This document shows positions 47,378 through 57,333 of a stretch of 64,000 nt of DNA, piece by piece. This DNA comes from Georgenia muralis (GTDB lineage Bacteria; Actinomycetota; Actinomycetes; Actinomycetales; Actinomycetaceae), in NCBI RefSeq assembly GCF_003814705.1, contig NZ_RKRA01000001.1, forward strand, positions 3,912,776 through 3,976,775. The letters run 5' to 3'. A program made the translations under genes and the position numbers. Under the pieces are notes generated by a model, which worked only from the letters and a program-made list of their open reading frames with translations, was not told the origin of the DNA and did no database searches. How positions within the stretch are numbered: position 1 is the stretch's first letter; each line of letters begins with the position of its first letter.

Positions 47378-48451
47378 GTGGACGACATCGAGATATTCCA
47401 GGACGGTCGAGCCGCGTTCTACGGTGCGCGGACGCCAGCGTGGCACCGGCTGGGCACGGTCACGGACGACGCCGTCCGGGCGGAGCACGCTCTTCGCCTC
47501 GCGGGGCTCGACAACTGGGACGTGACGATGAGGCCGGTCTTCACTACCGGACCCGACGGTCAGCCGGTGGCACTCCCCAAGCACCGTGCCACGGTACGAC
47601 GGACCCCGGGTGCTCCCGAGGGCTCCTTCGACGCGCTTGGGGTCGTCGGTACCGACTACCAGGTCATCCAGAACGAGGAAGCCTTCAGCTTCCTCACCGA
47701 TCTGGTGGAAGACGGTGATGCCACGTTCGAGACTGCCGGCTCCCTCCACGGCGGCGCGCGGGTCTTCGTGACGATGCGGGTGCCGGAGAGCGTCGTGGTG
47801 GCCGGTCACGACCAGATAGACCTCTACCTCGCCGTGACCACGAGCCATGACGGTCAGTCCGCGTTCACTGCGATCCCCACACCCGTGCGGGTGGTGTGTC
47901 AGAATACGCTCACCCTGGCGCTACGTGAGGCGCGGTCGCGATACAGGGTGCAGCACCGCCCCGGCCAGGCGCCCTCGGCGGCCGAGGCGCGCCAGATGCT
48001 GGGCATCACAATGGCGGGCGGTCTCGACATCGTCGCCGCGGCGGAGGAGATGTTGAAGAACAGGGTCACTGACGCGGAGTTTGACGACATCGTGGCACGG
48101 GAGTTCATCCCCATGCCGCCCCACGCCAGCCCCAAGCAGTGGGAGAACCGCATGCTCGACCGGAAGGGCCTTGCCTACTTCTTCCGTGACGCACCCACGC
48201 AGGACCTCGGACGCAACACCGCGTGGGGCGCATTCAACGCGATCTCCGAGTGGTCCGAGTGGAGCAAGCCGAAGAACCCGGCGGCCCCCGGCTCTGCGGA
48301 ATCCGCTATCACCGGAGACATCGCCGCCGTGCGTCAGAAGGCGTGGAACCGCTTCGCGCCCGAGCAGTACAAGCAGCGACGCAGGCGCGCCCGGAGCACC
48401 GCTGACATGGGCAGGCTCGACACCCTCGCTGGAGCCGCTCAGCGCGCGTAG
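47378..48451 (+). CDS. DUF932 phage/plasmid-like protein
   Basis: The 357-residue protein belongs to the DUF932 family of phage/plasmid-like proteins. Near the start it has PAWHRLGTV, then LGVVGTDYQVIQNEEAFSFL and RVVCQNTLTLAL, which are hallmark segments. The molecular function is unknown; members are found on plasmids, prophages and conjugative elements. The GTG at 47378 is chosen because the product then begins at the family start (VDDIEIFQDG) and GAAAGG precedes it by 8 bases. It converges with the HNH gene, with a 13-base overlap of the 3' ends. It marks this part as mobile-element cargo. Confidence 0.75.
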   Translation: MDDIEIFQDGRAAFYGARTPAWHRLGTVTDDAVRAEHALRLAGLDNWDVTMRPVFTTGPDGQPVALPKHRATVRRTPGAPEGSFDALGVVGTDYQVIQNEEAFSFLTDLVEDGDATFETAGSLHGGARVFVTMRVPESVVVAGHDQIDLYLAVTTSHDGQSAFTAIPTPVRVVCQNTLTLALREARSRYRVQHRPGQAPSAAEARQMLGITMAGGLDIVAAAEEMLKNRVTDAEFDDIVAREFIPMPPHASPKQWENRMLDRKGLAYFFRDAPTQDLGRNTAWGAFNAISEWSEWSKPKNPAAPGSAESAITGDIAAVRQKAWNRFAPEQYKQRRRRARSTADMGRLDTLAGAAQRA

Positions 48452-49347
48452 TCGACGGTCGGTCCGATTCGACCGGTCAACCACGCGCAGCCCTGGTTGT
48501 GGTTGGCGAGCGCCTCCGCGGACGGTCTCGCCGTGACGTCGTGCGGCAGGTGCTGGAGCGGGTGCCCGTCAAGGTCGCGGTAGTGCTGCTCCGCCACCGA
48601 GGGTGCCACCCGCACGACGTAGCTTCCGTCGTGCGGGCGCACCGTGAGGAGGTGCAGGTCGAAGAGGGTGTGGATGTCGGACCGCAGCAGGAGACCGTTC
48701 GCTACGAGGTTCGTGTGCGTGCCGCGGTACGGGGAGATGTGGGCGGCCTCGAGCACGGCCTCCTCGGTCGTCCCGGTGACGGCGCACCGCCGCCCGTACG
48801 CGGCCAGCAGCGACGTGCGGAACTTCCCCTGCCCGCGGCGGACGGCGATCTCGGCGAGCGCCCGCTCGCGGGTGTCCTCCTTGAGATCCGCCAGTTTGGC
48901 CGCGGCGCTCTCGGCGGTGGCGAAGGCGCGTTCGGCGTCGTCCTCCGTCGTCGTGAAGAGCGAGCTGAGCCACGTTTCCGCAGCGGAGTCCTGGCGTGGC
49001 GTCGCTGAGGCGTAGTCCGGTCGGCGTGCCCACCCCGTGACTTTGGCGACCGCGGTCCAACTAACGGGCTCCGCGCCGTAGTCCTCGGCCTGCGCAAATT
49101 CGAATCGGGATACGTACTCTCGTTTACCCTGGTCCGTCCAGGGCAACACAGCATTGTCGGCGAGGGCATGCGCACCACGTGTCACAAGCACGCGGCCGAC
49201 AAATCCCATACCGCCTGTCACCCAGAAGTAGACACGATCCGCGCGCTCGATCGGGCGGTGTGTGGTCATGTCCCACAGCCCGTTCTCCTTGGCGATTTCC
49301 CAGTGGTTCGGGTAGTCCTCAGCAATGGTGAGCACCCAGCTCGTCAT
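48439..49347 (-). CDS. HNH endonuclease with EVE-like N-terminus (modification-dependent type)
   Basis: The 302-residue protein has an N-terminal EVE/PUA-like domain (MTSWVLTIAEDYPNHWEIAKENGLW, then VYFWVTGGMGFVGR). EVE domains bind modified cytosine bases. After a linker comes a C-terminal HNH nuclease with RGQGKFRTSLLAAY, CAVTGT, LEAAHISPYRG, and NGLLLRSDIHTLFD. The pairing suggests a type IV-like restriction enzyme that cuts DNA carrying modified bases, as in ScoMcrA-type enzymes. It lies next to a DUF2075 helicase on the same strand, with 110 bases between them. It converges with the DUF932 gene. Confidence 0.8.
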   Translation of the reverse strand: MTSWVLTIAEDYPNHWEIAKENGLWDMTTHRPIERADRVYFWVTGGMGFVGRVLVTRGAHALADNAVLPWTDQGKREYVSRFEFAQAEDYGAEPVSWTAVAKVTGWARRPDYASATPRQDSAAETWLSSLFTTTEDDAERAFATAESAAAKLADLKEDTRERALAEIAVRRGQGKFRTSLLAAYGRRCAVTGTTEEAVLEAAHISPYRGTHTNLVANGLLLRSDIHTLFDLHLLTVRPHDGSYVVRVAPSVAEQHYRDLDGHPLQHLPHDVTARPSAEALANHNQGCAWLTGRIGPTVDYAR

Positions 49348-49458
49348 GGCATTCCTCGTCCGCGTGTTGCGGGTGGAGGCGTGTCCGGGAGCCGGAAGCC
49401 TGTCGGGCCGCGTGCTGTGTTTTGTGGTTGATCAGGGGTGTCGCTCCGCTGAGGACTG

Positions 49459-51353
49459 TCAGGAGGCGGTGAGTACCTCGGTAGTGACCCGCGCGGGGTT
49501 CACGCGGTCACGCAGCATCGCCTGGGTCTCCTCGTCGACGGAGTAGAGGAGCGTCCCGCGCAGGCCGCGGGTGAGTAGGACCTTGTAGACGTGCCGGACC
49601 AGCCGGTCGAAGGTCGGGTTGTCCACCGCCGCACGGGAGCGAAAGTCCGGGTCCTTGTTGAACTCGCGGCGGGCCACCCAGTGGTCCCGCCGCCAGACGA
49701 GGTCTGGGCCGAGGATGACACCGTTCCAGGCGTACTCGAAGCCCTGAGCGGTGTAGACGCACCCCACCTGCTCAAAGCCGGCCGGATCGGAGGCCCAGAG
49801 CGAGGCGGGCGGGGCGCCGCCGACGGCGCGCTCGCTCTTGAGGTTCCACGGCCGGCTCCACGAGCCGACCCGCACGTCGCGGACGAGCGATCCGTCCTTG
49901 TTCGGGTCGCTCCACGGCCAGCAGAAGCCCGCGGTCATCCGGGCGTTCTCACCGGCATCCACCCGGGTCCTGAGCCTGGCCTCCATCTCCTCGACGGAGT
50001 CCACGACCTCCACGGAGAAGGTCGACTCGTCGTGCCACGCTGCCGGCTGGCCTGCGGCGTGCGGCGCTTCCGTGCTGAGTCCCAGCAGCGCGTGTACCCA
50101 GTCGAGATAGGTGTCGCTGCCTCCGGCGCGGAACTGGCCGGCGAGGTCGACCTGCCGGACGGTGATGCCTCGGCTGGCCGCGTGGGCCTTAATGTCCGGG
50201 ATCGTGCCCATCTCCCCCGGCCGTACCACCTGGTGCTCGTCGAGGAGGAAGACCGGCACCCGAGCGGCGTCGAGCAGCTCCTCCACCTGCGGGCGGGCCT
50301 GGTCGCGCAGCGCCTTGGGCGTGTAGCGGTTGACCGACTTCTCCCGGATGCGGTGGGCTTCGTCGAGCACGACCACGTCGAGACCGTCCGCCTCTGCGCC
50401 GATGAACGAGTTGAAGTACTTGAACAGGTTCTTCGTCCGGGTGGAGCCCTTACCCGCGACCTGGCGCATGGTCTGGGTGAAGGACTTCGAACCGGTCGCG
50501 TGCACCACCGGGTAGCCTCGCCGCGCCAGCTCGCCGAGGACGGAGAGGGCAATGACGCTCTTGCCGCTGCCGGGTGCGCCGCTGACGACGATCGCCGTCT
50601 TGCTGTTCTCGCGTCGCGCTTCTTCCACCGCCTGGAGGATCAGCTCGTAGGCGACGCGCTGCTCGTCCAGGAGCACGAACTGCTCACGGTCCTGGATCTC
50701 GGCGGCAGCGTGCTCGAGGAGCTGCTTGGAGGGCCGGACCGGCGAGGAAAGGAGGGAGTCGGCCGCCGAGAATCCGGACGACGGGGCGAGGTAGGTGCGG
50801 AGGTACTCACGGAAATGCTCGCGTCCCTGCCCGGTGAACATCGGGGCGTTGCTGACTTCCGCCGTCGGCCAGAGGTCCTCGACAAGGTGGTCCGTGGCGT
50901 TGTGCAGGTAGGCGACCGACGCGAGCTGGTCGGGCTCGTCCTGCAGGACGACGAGGAAGTCGCGGAGGTACTCGCCGTACGCGGCGACCTGGAGAGAGGG
51001 GTGCAGGGACGGCCGGTAGGGAGCCCCGGCGACGTCCACGAGGGTGTCGCTGTCCTGCCAGCGCGTCGCGCCGCCCCACTGCTTGAGCTCGACAAGGACG
51101 TAGCTGGGACGGCCCGTCTCCGGGTGCAGCCCGGCCAGGAGGACGTCGATCCGCTTGTTCGACAGCGGTAGCCGGTGCTCGAGGACGACCTCCACGTCGC
51201 CGAGACCCGCGGCCGTCAGGTCGGCGGCGAAAACCGGGAGGCTGTGCCGCCGTGCATGAGGAGATGGTTCTCCAGTGCGTCCTCGACCACGGAGAAATCA
51301 CCGTGGACGCTCTCGCTGAGCTGGTGCGCGGACAGACGGACGTTCCCGACCAC
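49459..51353 (-). pseudogene. DUF2075/Schlafen-like helicase-nuclease with frameshifted start
   Basis: The downstream 49459-51195 frame encodes a DUF2075-type protein with a PD-(D/E)XK-like N-terminal segment (NKRIDVLLAG, then VLVELKQWGG), Walker A SGAPGSGKS, and Walker B VVLDEAHRIREKSVNR. The real start appears to be the GTG at 51353, preceded by GAGGGGAAA, which begins VVGNVRLSAHQLSESVHGDF. This frame breaks at about 51240 after LLMHGG, while the main frame picks up at HSLPVFAADL. A deletion of 3n+1 bases, removing about a dozen residues of the family's conserved linker, would explain it. If real, the intact protein is not made from the native start; internal starts may give a shorter one. 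Confidence 0.7.
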
Positions 51354-51473
51354 TGATTTCCCCTCGGGCAGCACGAATCATCGTGCGGAGGGGACATGTC
51401 TGTGGTTCAGAAGTCCGTCGGTACCGCTGTCACGACATTATCGGAGAAGTGCGGCGCAGCGTGCCGGGAGACG

Positions 51474-52175
51474 CTATGGGACTGCGATCCGGGCCCTGGT
51501 CATCGTCGCGAGGATCCGGGCGTGCGTCTGTCGCGGCAGGGATCGGTTGCCCGGCTCGCCGAACGGGTTCCCCGGGCGTGCTCGCGCATTCGCCAGGAGA
51601 TCGTCGAGCCCGGCGCGGGAGGCCAGGAGGAGTCCGTGCGTGGCTCGCGTGCACGCCACGGCGAGTCGTCCGAACGCCGAGTTGAACGCGTCGAGCGTGC
51701 TGGCACCCGAGAGCGGGTGCACCGCGATGGTGATGCCGTTCGTCTGCCCCTGCCACGAGTCCACCGTGGAGGCGACGAGAAGCCCTTCGGGCGGCGAGAG
51801 CTTTCTCGTCAACCGGTCGGCCATGTCGGCGGCGTCGTCGACGGCCTGGTTGCGGGTGGCGAGCAGGGTGATCATGGGGTCGCCGTCCGGGGCACTCGAG
51901 CGGCGCTCGAGCGTGCCGTCAGGGTTTCCGGCGCGGTCGTACCGTCTCTCGTGGGGGCGAACCCGCCCTCGAGGAGCGGCGTGAGGAGCTGCTCCAGCAC
52001 CGTGAGCAGCGGGAGGTCGCTGTCGGGCTAGTCCGGCTCGTCGAGGCCGTCGACCTCGAGCAACGTCGGCTCTCCTCCCGCGACGCGCCGCCACAGCTCT
52101 GCTGTGCCGTCGGCAAGTGGGGGCAGCTCGATGCTCCGGTCACCCACAGACCAGGTCTTCAGCGACTCCCTGACT
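51474..52175 (-). pseudogene. C-terminal fragment of a UPF1/AAA_12-like helicase
   Basis: Minus-strand frames encode the end of an SF1 helicase: VASTVDSWQGQTN is motif V-like, and LAVACTRATHGLLLASR is motif VI-like. A second fragment in another frame (VRESLKTWSVGDRSIE... to EVDGLDEPD) joins it after a frameshift near 52030. The ATPase half is absent. It is a decayed gene. Confidence 0.7.
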
Positions 52176-52213
52176 GCATTCGCCCCTGGTGACCACAGTG
52201 ACCAGCGACTCCG

Positions 52214-52610
52214 CCCACCAATGCGGGCTTTGGATAAGCGAATGGCCACGCTCGCTCGTCTGCCCGGGCTTCCTCGCGACCGTCCTGCTCTCCTCCGGCG
52301 TACGACGCACCTTCACGCTGCTCTTCATACCGATCCGAACCGACCAGGCTGCCCGCAACATCCGCAAGAAGAAGACGGATTACATCTCCGCCGGTGCCGC
52401 CCAGCGGCATCGGATCGGCCAGATCGAGGATGCCTAGCAGTCCGCCGAGTAAAGGAACGTCCTCCAGCAGGAAGCCGACCTCACCGCCGGAAACGGCATC
52501 CGCCGCAATACCGACCTGATTGCCGTCAGCGCCCAAAGCCCGACGAGCTGGAACGGGCTGTCGCCGACACCGAGCAAGCCGCCCTCGAAGCCTCCTGGGA
52601 GACGAGGTGA
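52214..52610 (+). pseudogene. Fragment of an SCO6880-type conjugation ATPase
   Basis: Plus-strand frames encode QCGLWISEWPRSLVCPGFL, then IRTDQAARNIRKKKTDYISA and RHRIGQIEDA, interrupted by a stop at 52435, then EADLTAGNG in a shifted frame, and PDELERAVADTEQAA ending at 52610. The order and spacing match the middle of SCO6880-family proteins, VirB4/TraC-like ATPases of actinobacterial integrative conjugative elements. Both flanking parts are missing, and there is at least one frameshift. It shows that a conjugative element once lay here. Confidence 0.6.
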
Positions 52611-52943
52611 CTCAAGGCTCCACGGCCCAAGCCTGCAGCGCGGCAGCGCTCCCGGTGTGGCGCAGTGTATGACCCTCACCGGGGAGCACGCCACGGCAGA
52701 GCGGATTCTCCGTCCGAGGACAAGCGGAATAGATAGACTTCGGTTAGCTAGGCTGTCACGCGCACGCCATCCGGTGGACCGAGTTGCCTAGGGCAAAGGG
52801 AATGTCATGGCAACTAACGGGCGTACTTCGCTCGGCCGCTGCACCCGCAGGTCGTCCTCCGAAGGAGGCACCGTCGGCTCTGTTGCGCAGTTTCGTTGGA
52901 CCCCGCTGCCAGACTGGACTCCAAGTTCTGAGCGGGAGGCGTT
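52611..52943. other. 333-base region upstream of the dynamin operon
   Basis: No gene is supported here. It must hold the promoter of the dynamin-PIN-kinase-TerY-PP2C operon. GGGAGG at 52934-52939 serves the GTPase start. I cannot assign a -10/-35 pair with confidence. Confidence 0.45.
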
Positions 52944-55484
52944 TTGAGCATCAACAGCGAGCAGTTGCGAGTGCTAGTTGAGCGAGTCGACAGCATCGTG
53001 GCTGCTCGGAAGGGACTCCTGCCCGCCGTTCAGCGGGAGGTAGACGATGCTGCACGACGCCGAAGCGATAGTGACCGACTGCTCGAACTGCTGCGAGAAC
53101 TCAAAGGGATCGAGAAGGACCAAGATGCGCTCGATCGCATCGAGGGTGCCCTGGGCGACCTTGATCAGCTTCTTTCCTCCTTCTCCGCGCGGGAAGCGAC
53201 CCTAAACGCCCTTCGCGCTCGGTTCAGCCGGGACACGGTGAACATTGGCGTGTCGGGCGAGGCACGCGTTGGCAAGTCGACGACCCTGCAGAAGTTCTCT
53301 GGTCTGACGGACACCCAGATCCCGACCGGCAAGGGCCTACCCGTTACCGCCGTACGGTCGGAAATCGTAAACAGTGCCGACGAGCGCGCCGAAGTCACGT
53401 TCCGCGACCAGAAGACGTTCGTCGCCGAGTACATCCACCCTCTGCTTGAGATCGTGAACGGGCACCTGGATGTCCCGCTCGCAGTCAACACCTTGGCCGG
53501 CCTGCGGACTGCGAAGTTCCCCGAGACGCTCGGCTCGAACGTTGACTCGATCAGCACCGACAGCCTAAACAGACTCCTCGATGCACAGCGAAGCATCGAC
53601 ACCTACGAATCGCTCCTGACGGGTGGCGTCAGGCAAGTTGCTCTGGACGACCTCCGGAGTTACGTCGCCTACCCCTCCAAAGAAGACCTCGACGCAGAGA
53701 AGGCCACGGGTACGCCTTCGAGCCGCTCATACATCGCGGTCAAGTCGGTGAAAATCTTCTGTCACTTCCCGCGGCTTGAGGGTGTGAAGATTGGCCTTGT
53801 TGACTTGCCTGGGCTGGGCGAGATCGGCGCCTCGGTCGCAGACATGCACTTGCGCGGCCTTGAGGACGCCGTTGACCAGATCTTCCCGATCATGCGCCCC
53901 ACGGACGCGGAGGGCTACGCGAAGCAAGGGATCGCTAGCAACATCGACCATCTTCGACGCATCCAGCCTGGAATCAAACGGCGTGGCGACCTGATTACGG
54001 CAGGTATCAACGTTACTGAGGGCCTTAGCGCGACCGTTGAAACACTCAGAGACGACTTTGAGCGCAAGATCAACAGAGCCAGCTCTGACCCCATCGAAGT
54101 CCTCGAGTACACAGCGATCGACGACTCATCGGTTGCTGACCTGTTCGACACCCTCCTCCGACGGATCAGTGACCGCCTGCACACGATGGACCAAGAGGTC
54201 TTAGCACACGCGCTTGCCAGCGAAGCCAGCGAGGCCGATGTGCGGGGAACGCTGACGGAGTTGAGCCGCACGCTGACGGAACTCCTGCGACTGATCCCCA
54301 TTCCCGAGAAGATCCTTCTTAGGCAGATCGACCGGATCGCCAGCGACCTGATCCATGAGTACAACACCTTCCAGAAGAAGCTGGACGACGAGGCGGACGA
54401 GCACAGCGACTGGTATGTCGCGTTCGACGCGGACGTCAATCGGATCCATGCCGAGTCTCGTGCGTCCATCGAGGACGGCTTCTTCATGGGTCGAGCCGAG
54501 TGGGAATTCGCCGCGCGCGGCCGGAAAGACTACTACAACTGGTACCGCGACGAGGCGCAACGGATTCGCCGCGAGATCACCGCTCAATACGGCGGACTTG
54601 ACGTCTTCTACGACGAACAGGTCACACAGTTCAAGGACGACCTCATCAACATCTTCCTCGACAACACGGGTGACCTCGCGCGGAAGTTCCAAATTTCTCC
54701 CGGTGATGACCCGGACGTCACGATCGACAAACTCGCTGCCGAGTTCGGCGGCACGATCCAGGACGACGATCTGGACTCGGCCCTGGCACTCCTCAAGGAC
54801 GTGAAATTCAGCTTCCGCAACAACGTCTTCCTTCAGATCGCGAATCATCTCAAGGAACTCGCCAACCCCCGGGAAAGCTTCTTGCTGAATCCCGGGGCGA
54901 ACAACCCGGAGTGGGAGAACATCCGCGAAGTGCTCGGCGTGGTCGGGAACTACGACCACCAACTTGGAAGACTGAGCGACTATCTGACTTGTATTGCCAC
55001 AAAAGCGAACGACAGCATCCGGGCTTCCCTACTTCAGCACGACGACAGATTTCACGAGTACCTGTCGGTGAGCATTTCCTTCTTCAACGACTTCCTCTAC
55101 CGGAAGGACGAAGAGAACTTCAAGCATCTCGTCATCCGTAGCCTCATCAAGGAGTACCGAGACTACATCCTGGGCGAAAACACAGGCGTTTCGATTGACG
55201 GTAAGAAAAAGGACCTGATTGATCAGATTAAGGCCTCGATCGAGGACGTCAGTGACGGTTCGGTCGAACAACCTCACCGCGCAGTCCCCCCGAAGCGTGC
55301 AAGCCCGCACACTCCCGCGAAGCCAACAAAGAACGAGTCACACCCGAGCGACTCATCGCCTGTGGAGACCGTCGCTGTTCCCCCTTCCGACTCGAGTGCA
55401 GGCGAGGTTTCCGATGAGCCGTGGATGACCCCACTCCCTGGAAGTACGAACGGAGTTTTCACCGATGGCGGATGGCGCCCGTAA
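52944..55484 (+). CDS. Dynamin-like GTPase
   Basis: The 846-residue protein has an N-terminal helical region, then a dynamin-type GTPase with G1 GEARVGKST (Lys111), a G2-type Thr in PVTAVRSE, and G3 VDLPGLGE (Asp287). The N/TKxD G4 motif is not obvious. A long helical C-terminal region follows (residues 420-760), as in bacterial dynamin-like proteins that deform or tether membranes. The C-terminal 90 residues are Pro/Ser-rich and disordered. It starts at a TTG with GGGAGG four bases upstream. Its last 20 bases overlap the PIN-kinase gene, which argues that the GTPase belongs to the TerY-P-type system. Base use is less GC-rich than in the Zorya genes, consistent with independent transfer. Confidence 0.8.
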   Translation: MSINSEQLRVLVERVDSIVAARKGLLPAVQREVDDAARRRSDSDRLLELLRELKGIEKDQDALDRIEGALGDLDQLLSSFSAREATLNALRARFSRDTVNIGVSGEARVGKSTTLQKFSGLTDTQIPTGKGLPVTAVRSEIVNSADERAEVTFRDQKTFVAEYIHPLLEIVNGHLDVPLAVNTLAGLRTAKFPETLGSNVDSISTDSLNRLLDAQRSIDTYESLLTGGVRQVALDDLRSYVAYPSKEDLDAEKATGTPSSRSYIAVKSVKIFCHFPRLEGVKIGLVDLPGLGEIGASVADMHLRGLEDAVDQIFPIMRPTDAEGYAKQGIASNIDHLRRIQPGIKRRGDLITAGINVTEGLSATVETLRDDFERKINRASSDPIEVLEYTAIDDSSVADLFDTLLRRISDRLHTMDQEVLAHALASEASEADVRGTLTELSRTLTELLRLIPIPEKILLRQIDRIASDLIHEYNTFQKKLDDEADEHSDWYVAFDADVNRIHAESRASIEDGFFMGRAEWEFAARGRKDYYNWYRDEAQRIRREITAQYGGLDVFYDEQVTQFKDDLINIFLDNTGDLARKFQISPGDDPDVTIDKLAAEFGGTIQDDDLDSALALLKDVKFSFRNNVFLQIANHLKELANPRESFLLNPGANNPEWENIREVLGVVGNYDHQLGRLSDYLTCIATKANDSIRASLLQHDDRFHEYLSVSISFFNDFLYRKDEENFKHLVIRSLIKEYRDYILGENTGVSIDGKKKDLIDQIKASIEDVSDGSVEQPHRAVPPKRASPHTPAKPTKNESHPSDSSPVETVAVPPSDSSAGEVSDEPWMTPLPGSTNGVFTDGGWRP

Positions 55485-55737
55485 CACATTCGACGTAGAA
55501 GCGCTCGATCCGAGGGACTACCTCACAGACAATCGCAGGATCGTTGTTGACACCTCTGCGCTCTTGGAGACCAGGGAGGGTTACGCCGGCGGCGTGCCCC
55601 AGTTGGTCGTAAACTGCGCAGAGGCGCTCGCGGCGAACCCCCTGGTCATTCCAAAGGCGGTGCTCAACGAGCTGACCAGCCAGACGTCGGACCGGCGAGC
55701 ACTGAGCCTCGATCCACCGACGCGGATTCTTTGGTGA
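55465..55737 (+). pseudogene. N-terminal fragment of PIN-kinase gene, cut by IS insertion
   Basis: The fragment encodes the first half of a PIN-type RNase domain: RRIVVDTSALLETREG holds the first conserved Asp and VLNELTSQ holds the Glu. Native sequence stops at 55706, in the 5-base duplication CTGAG; the last residues (to RILW) are encoded by the insertion sequence. The ATG at 55465 overlaps the GTPase gene by 20 bases. The missing part continues at 58780. Restoring the gene gives about 773 codons with the junction DRRALRDPELAGR in frame. Confidence 0.85.
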
Positions 55738-55845
55738 TTGATTTCGGGTCGGGGCCGTTCACCCCTGGGTGGGCGTGGGGTAGTCGCCGGTGTGCCCGGC
55801 CTTTTCCACTTCGGTGTGTTTCCTCGTGCGGTCAGGAACTGCGGC

Positions 55846-57228
55846 TCAGGCCGCGGGGGCGAGCGGTGGAGCGAAGGCGGCGTCGTTGAGGGCGCGCCAG
55901 GGGTGCTCCCAGGGCCAGTCCTTGGGCAGGTGGAGGCGCAGCCGGCGGGCGGAGGTCGCGAGACGGGCCGGGACGGTGATCAGATGCTTGCGGATGGTGG
56001 CGGTCCGGGCTCGGGCGTGCCGGGTCGAGGCGAGGGTGCCGGCGGCGCGGGTGAGGTTGAACGCGATGGCCGCGAGCACGGTCCAGGCCGAATTCGCGGT
56101 GAAGACCCCGGAGGGGAGGTGAGCGAGCGGGCCGTCCTTGAGGTCGGCGATGACCTGCTCGATGATCGCGTGGTCGCGGTGGGAGGCCTCGGCCTCGAGC
56201 ATGGCCAGCTCGGTGTCGGTGAAGACGGCGTGGTGGCGGTAGGCGGCGAACATCTCGCCCTGCCCGGCCGGGACCGACCTGGGATTCAGGCGCTTGACCC
56301 GGCGCACGATCAACCGGGCGGTGACGTGCTCGGCCTTCCGGCGGGAGGTGAACGCGACGAAGGGGACCTCGGCGACCTCGGCGTCGGAGATCCACCGTTG
56401 CTCGTCGGGGTCCCAGATCGCCGCGGGGTACTTGATCCCCACCCAGTCGGTCTCGGGGATCCGGGAGATTGCCGCGACCACCGCGGGGTCCATCCGGGCG
56501 GTGACGGAGAACCGGGCCCCGCCCCTGGAGGCGGCGGCGACGACGGCGTGGGTGTAGTACGCGCTGTCGGCCCGCACGGTGATCTGCCCGCTCACCCCGG
56601 CCCGGCGTGCGGTGCCCAGCGCCTCGGTGATCAACGACTTCGCCCCGTGGGGCGAGGAGACGTTGCCCCGGCGCAGCCGGGTGGCGGCGATCACCGGCGC
56701 CGCCAGCGGGGTCGAGACCGCCGCGAGCTGGGCGTTGAGGCCCTTGGTCTTGTTGTACCCGTAGGCCACGCCCTGCTTCTGGTACCCGTGGGTCTGCCGC
56801 ATGGTGTCGTCAACGTCGAGGTAGGCCACCTCCTCGGAACCCTTGAGCAGGTCCGGGACCTCCCCGGCCAGGCCAACCAGAACGGCCGCGGCGACCGAGT
56901 CGAGCTGGCGCACATGCCCATGGGTATACGCGCGCAGATGCGTGCCCAACGTCGACGGTGCCCGCAGCCCGGCGAAGACCTTCCCCATGCCGCCGTGGCG
57001 CAACAGGTCCATGTCATCGATGCTGTCCGCGCCCGCGACCATCCCCGCCACCAGGGCCGGGACCTTCATCGCGGCATTGGCGCCCGCATCGCCAGGCACC
57101 TTCACCCGCTGCCCCGCCAGGTCATGCAGCCCGGCCCGCCGCGCCAACGCCATCGTCGGGACCAGACCCGCCACCGACACCAGATTCGGGTCATCAAAAT
57201 CCGTGGAAACCTTGTGAGAGACTCGCAC
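55846..57228 (-). CDS. IS1380-family DDE transposase, copy 2
   Basis: The 460-residue protein is a complete transposase. The DDE segments are AYLDVDDTMRQTHG, VRADSAYYTHAVV and IEQVIADLKDGPL. It is related to the copy at 1633-3009 but clearly diverged, so the two elements are different members of one family. Translation starts at a GTG. The enzyme could still act, but the right end of its own element has been displaced by an IS110-type insertion, so transposition is uncertain. Confidence 0.92.
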   Translation of the reverse strand: MRVSHKVSTDFDDPNLVSVAGLVPTMALARRAGLHDLAGQRVKVPGDAGANAAMKVPALVAGMVAGADSIDDMDLLRHGGMGKVFAGLRAPSTLGTHLRAYTHGHVRQLDSVAAAVLVGLAGEVPDLLKGSEEVAYLDVDDTMRQTHGYQKQGVAYGYNKTKGLNAQLAAVSTPLAAPVIAATRLRRGNVSSPHGAKSLITEALGTARRAGVSGQITVRADSAYYTHAVVAAASRGGARFSVTARMDPAVVAAISRIPETDWVGIKYPAAIWDPDEQRWISDAEVAEVPFVAFTSRRKAEHVTARLIVRRVKRLNPRSVPAGQGEMFAAYRHHAVFTDTELAMLEAEASHRDHAIIEQVIADLKDGPLAHLPSGVFTANSAWTVLAAIAFNLTRAAGTLASTRHARARTATIRKHLITVPARLATSARRLRLHLPKDWPWEHPWRALNDAAFAPPLAPAA

Positions 57229-57333
57229 CTGCGAAGTGCCCTTCTATCTGCGACGCGGAACCTTAGACAAGTCCCATCGTCCCAGGTCAGAAGGGCACTC
57301 GTGCGTCACGACCCGCCCACCCCACCGGTGGAT

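Noticed and set aside
49591-51171. 526-codon plus-strand open frame
   Set aside because: It is opposite the DUF2075 helicase, which has Walker motifs; the plus frame has none.
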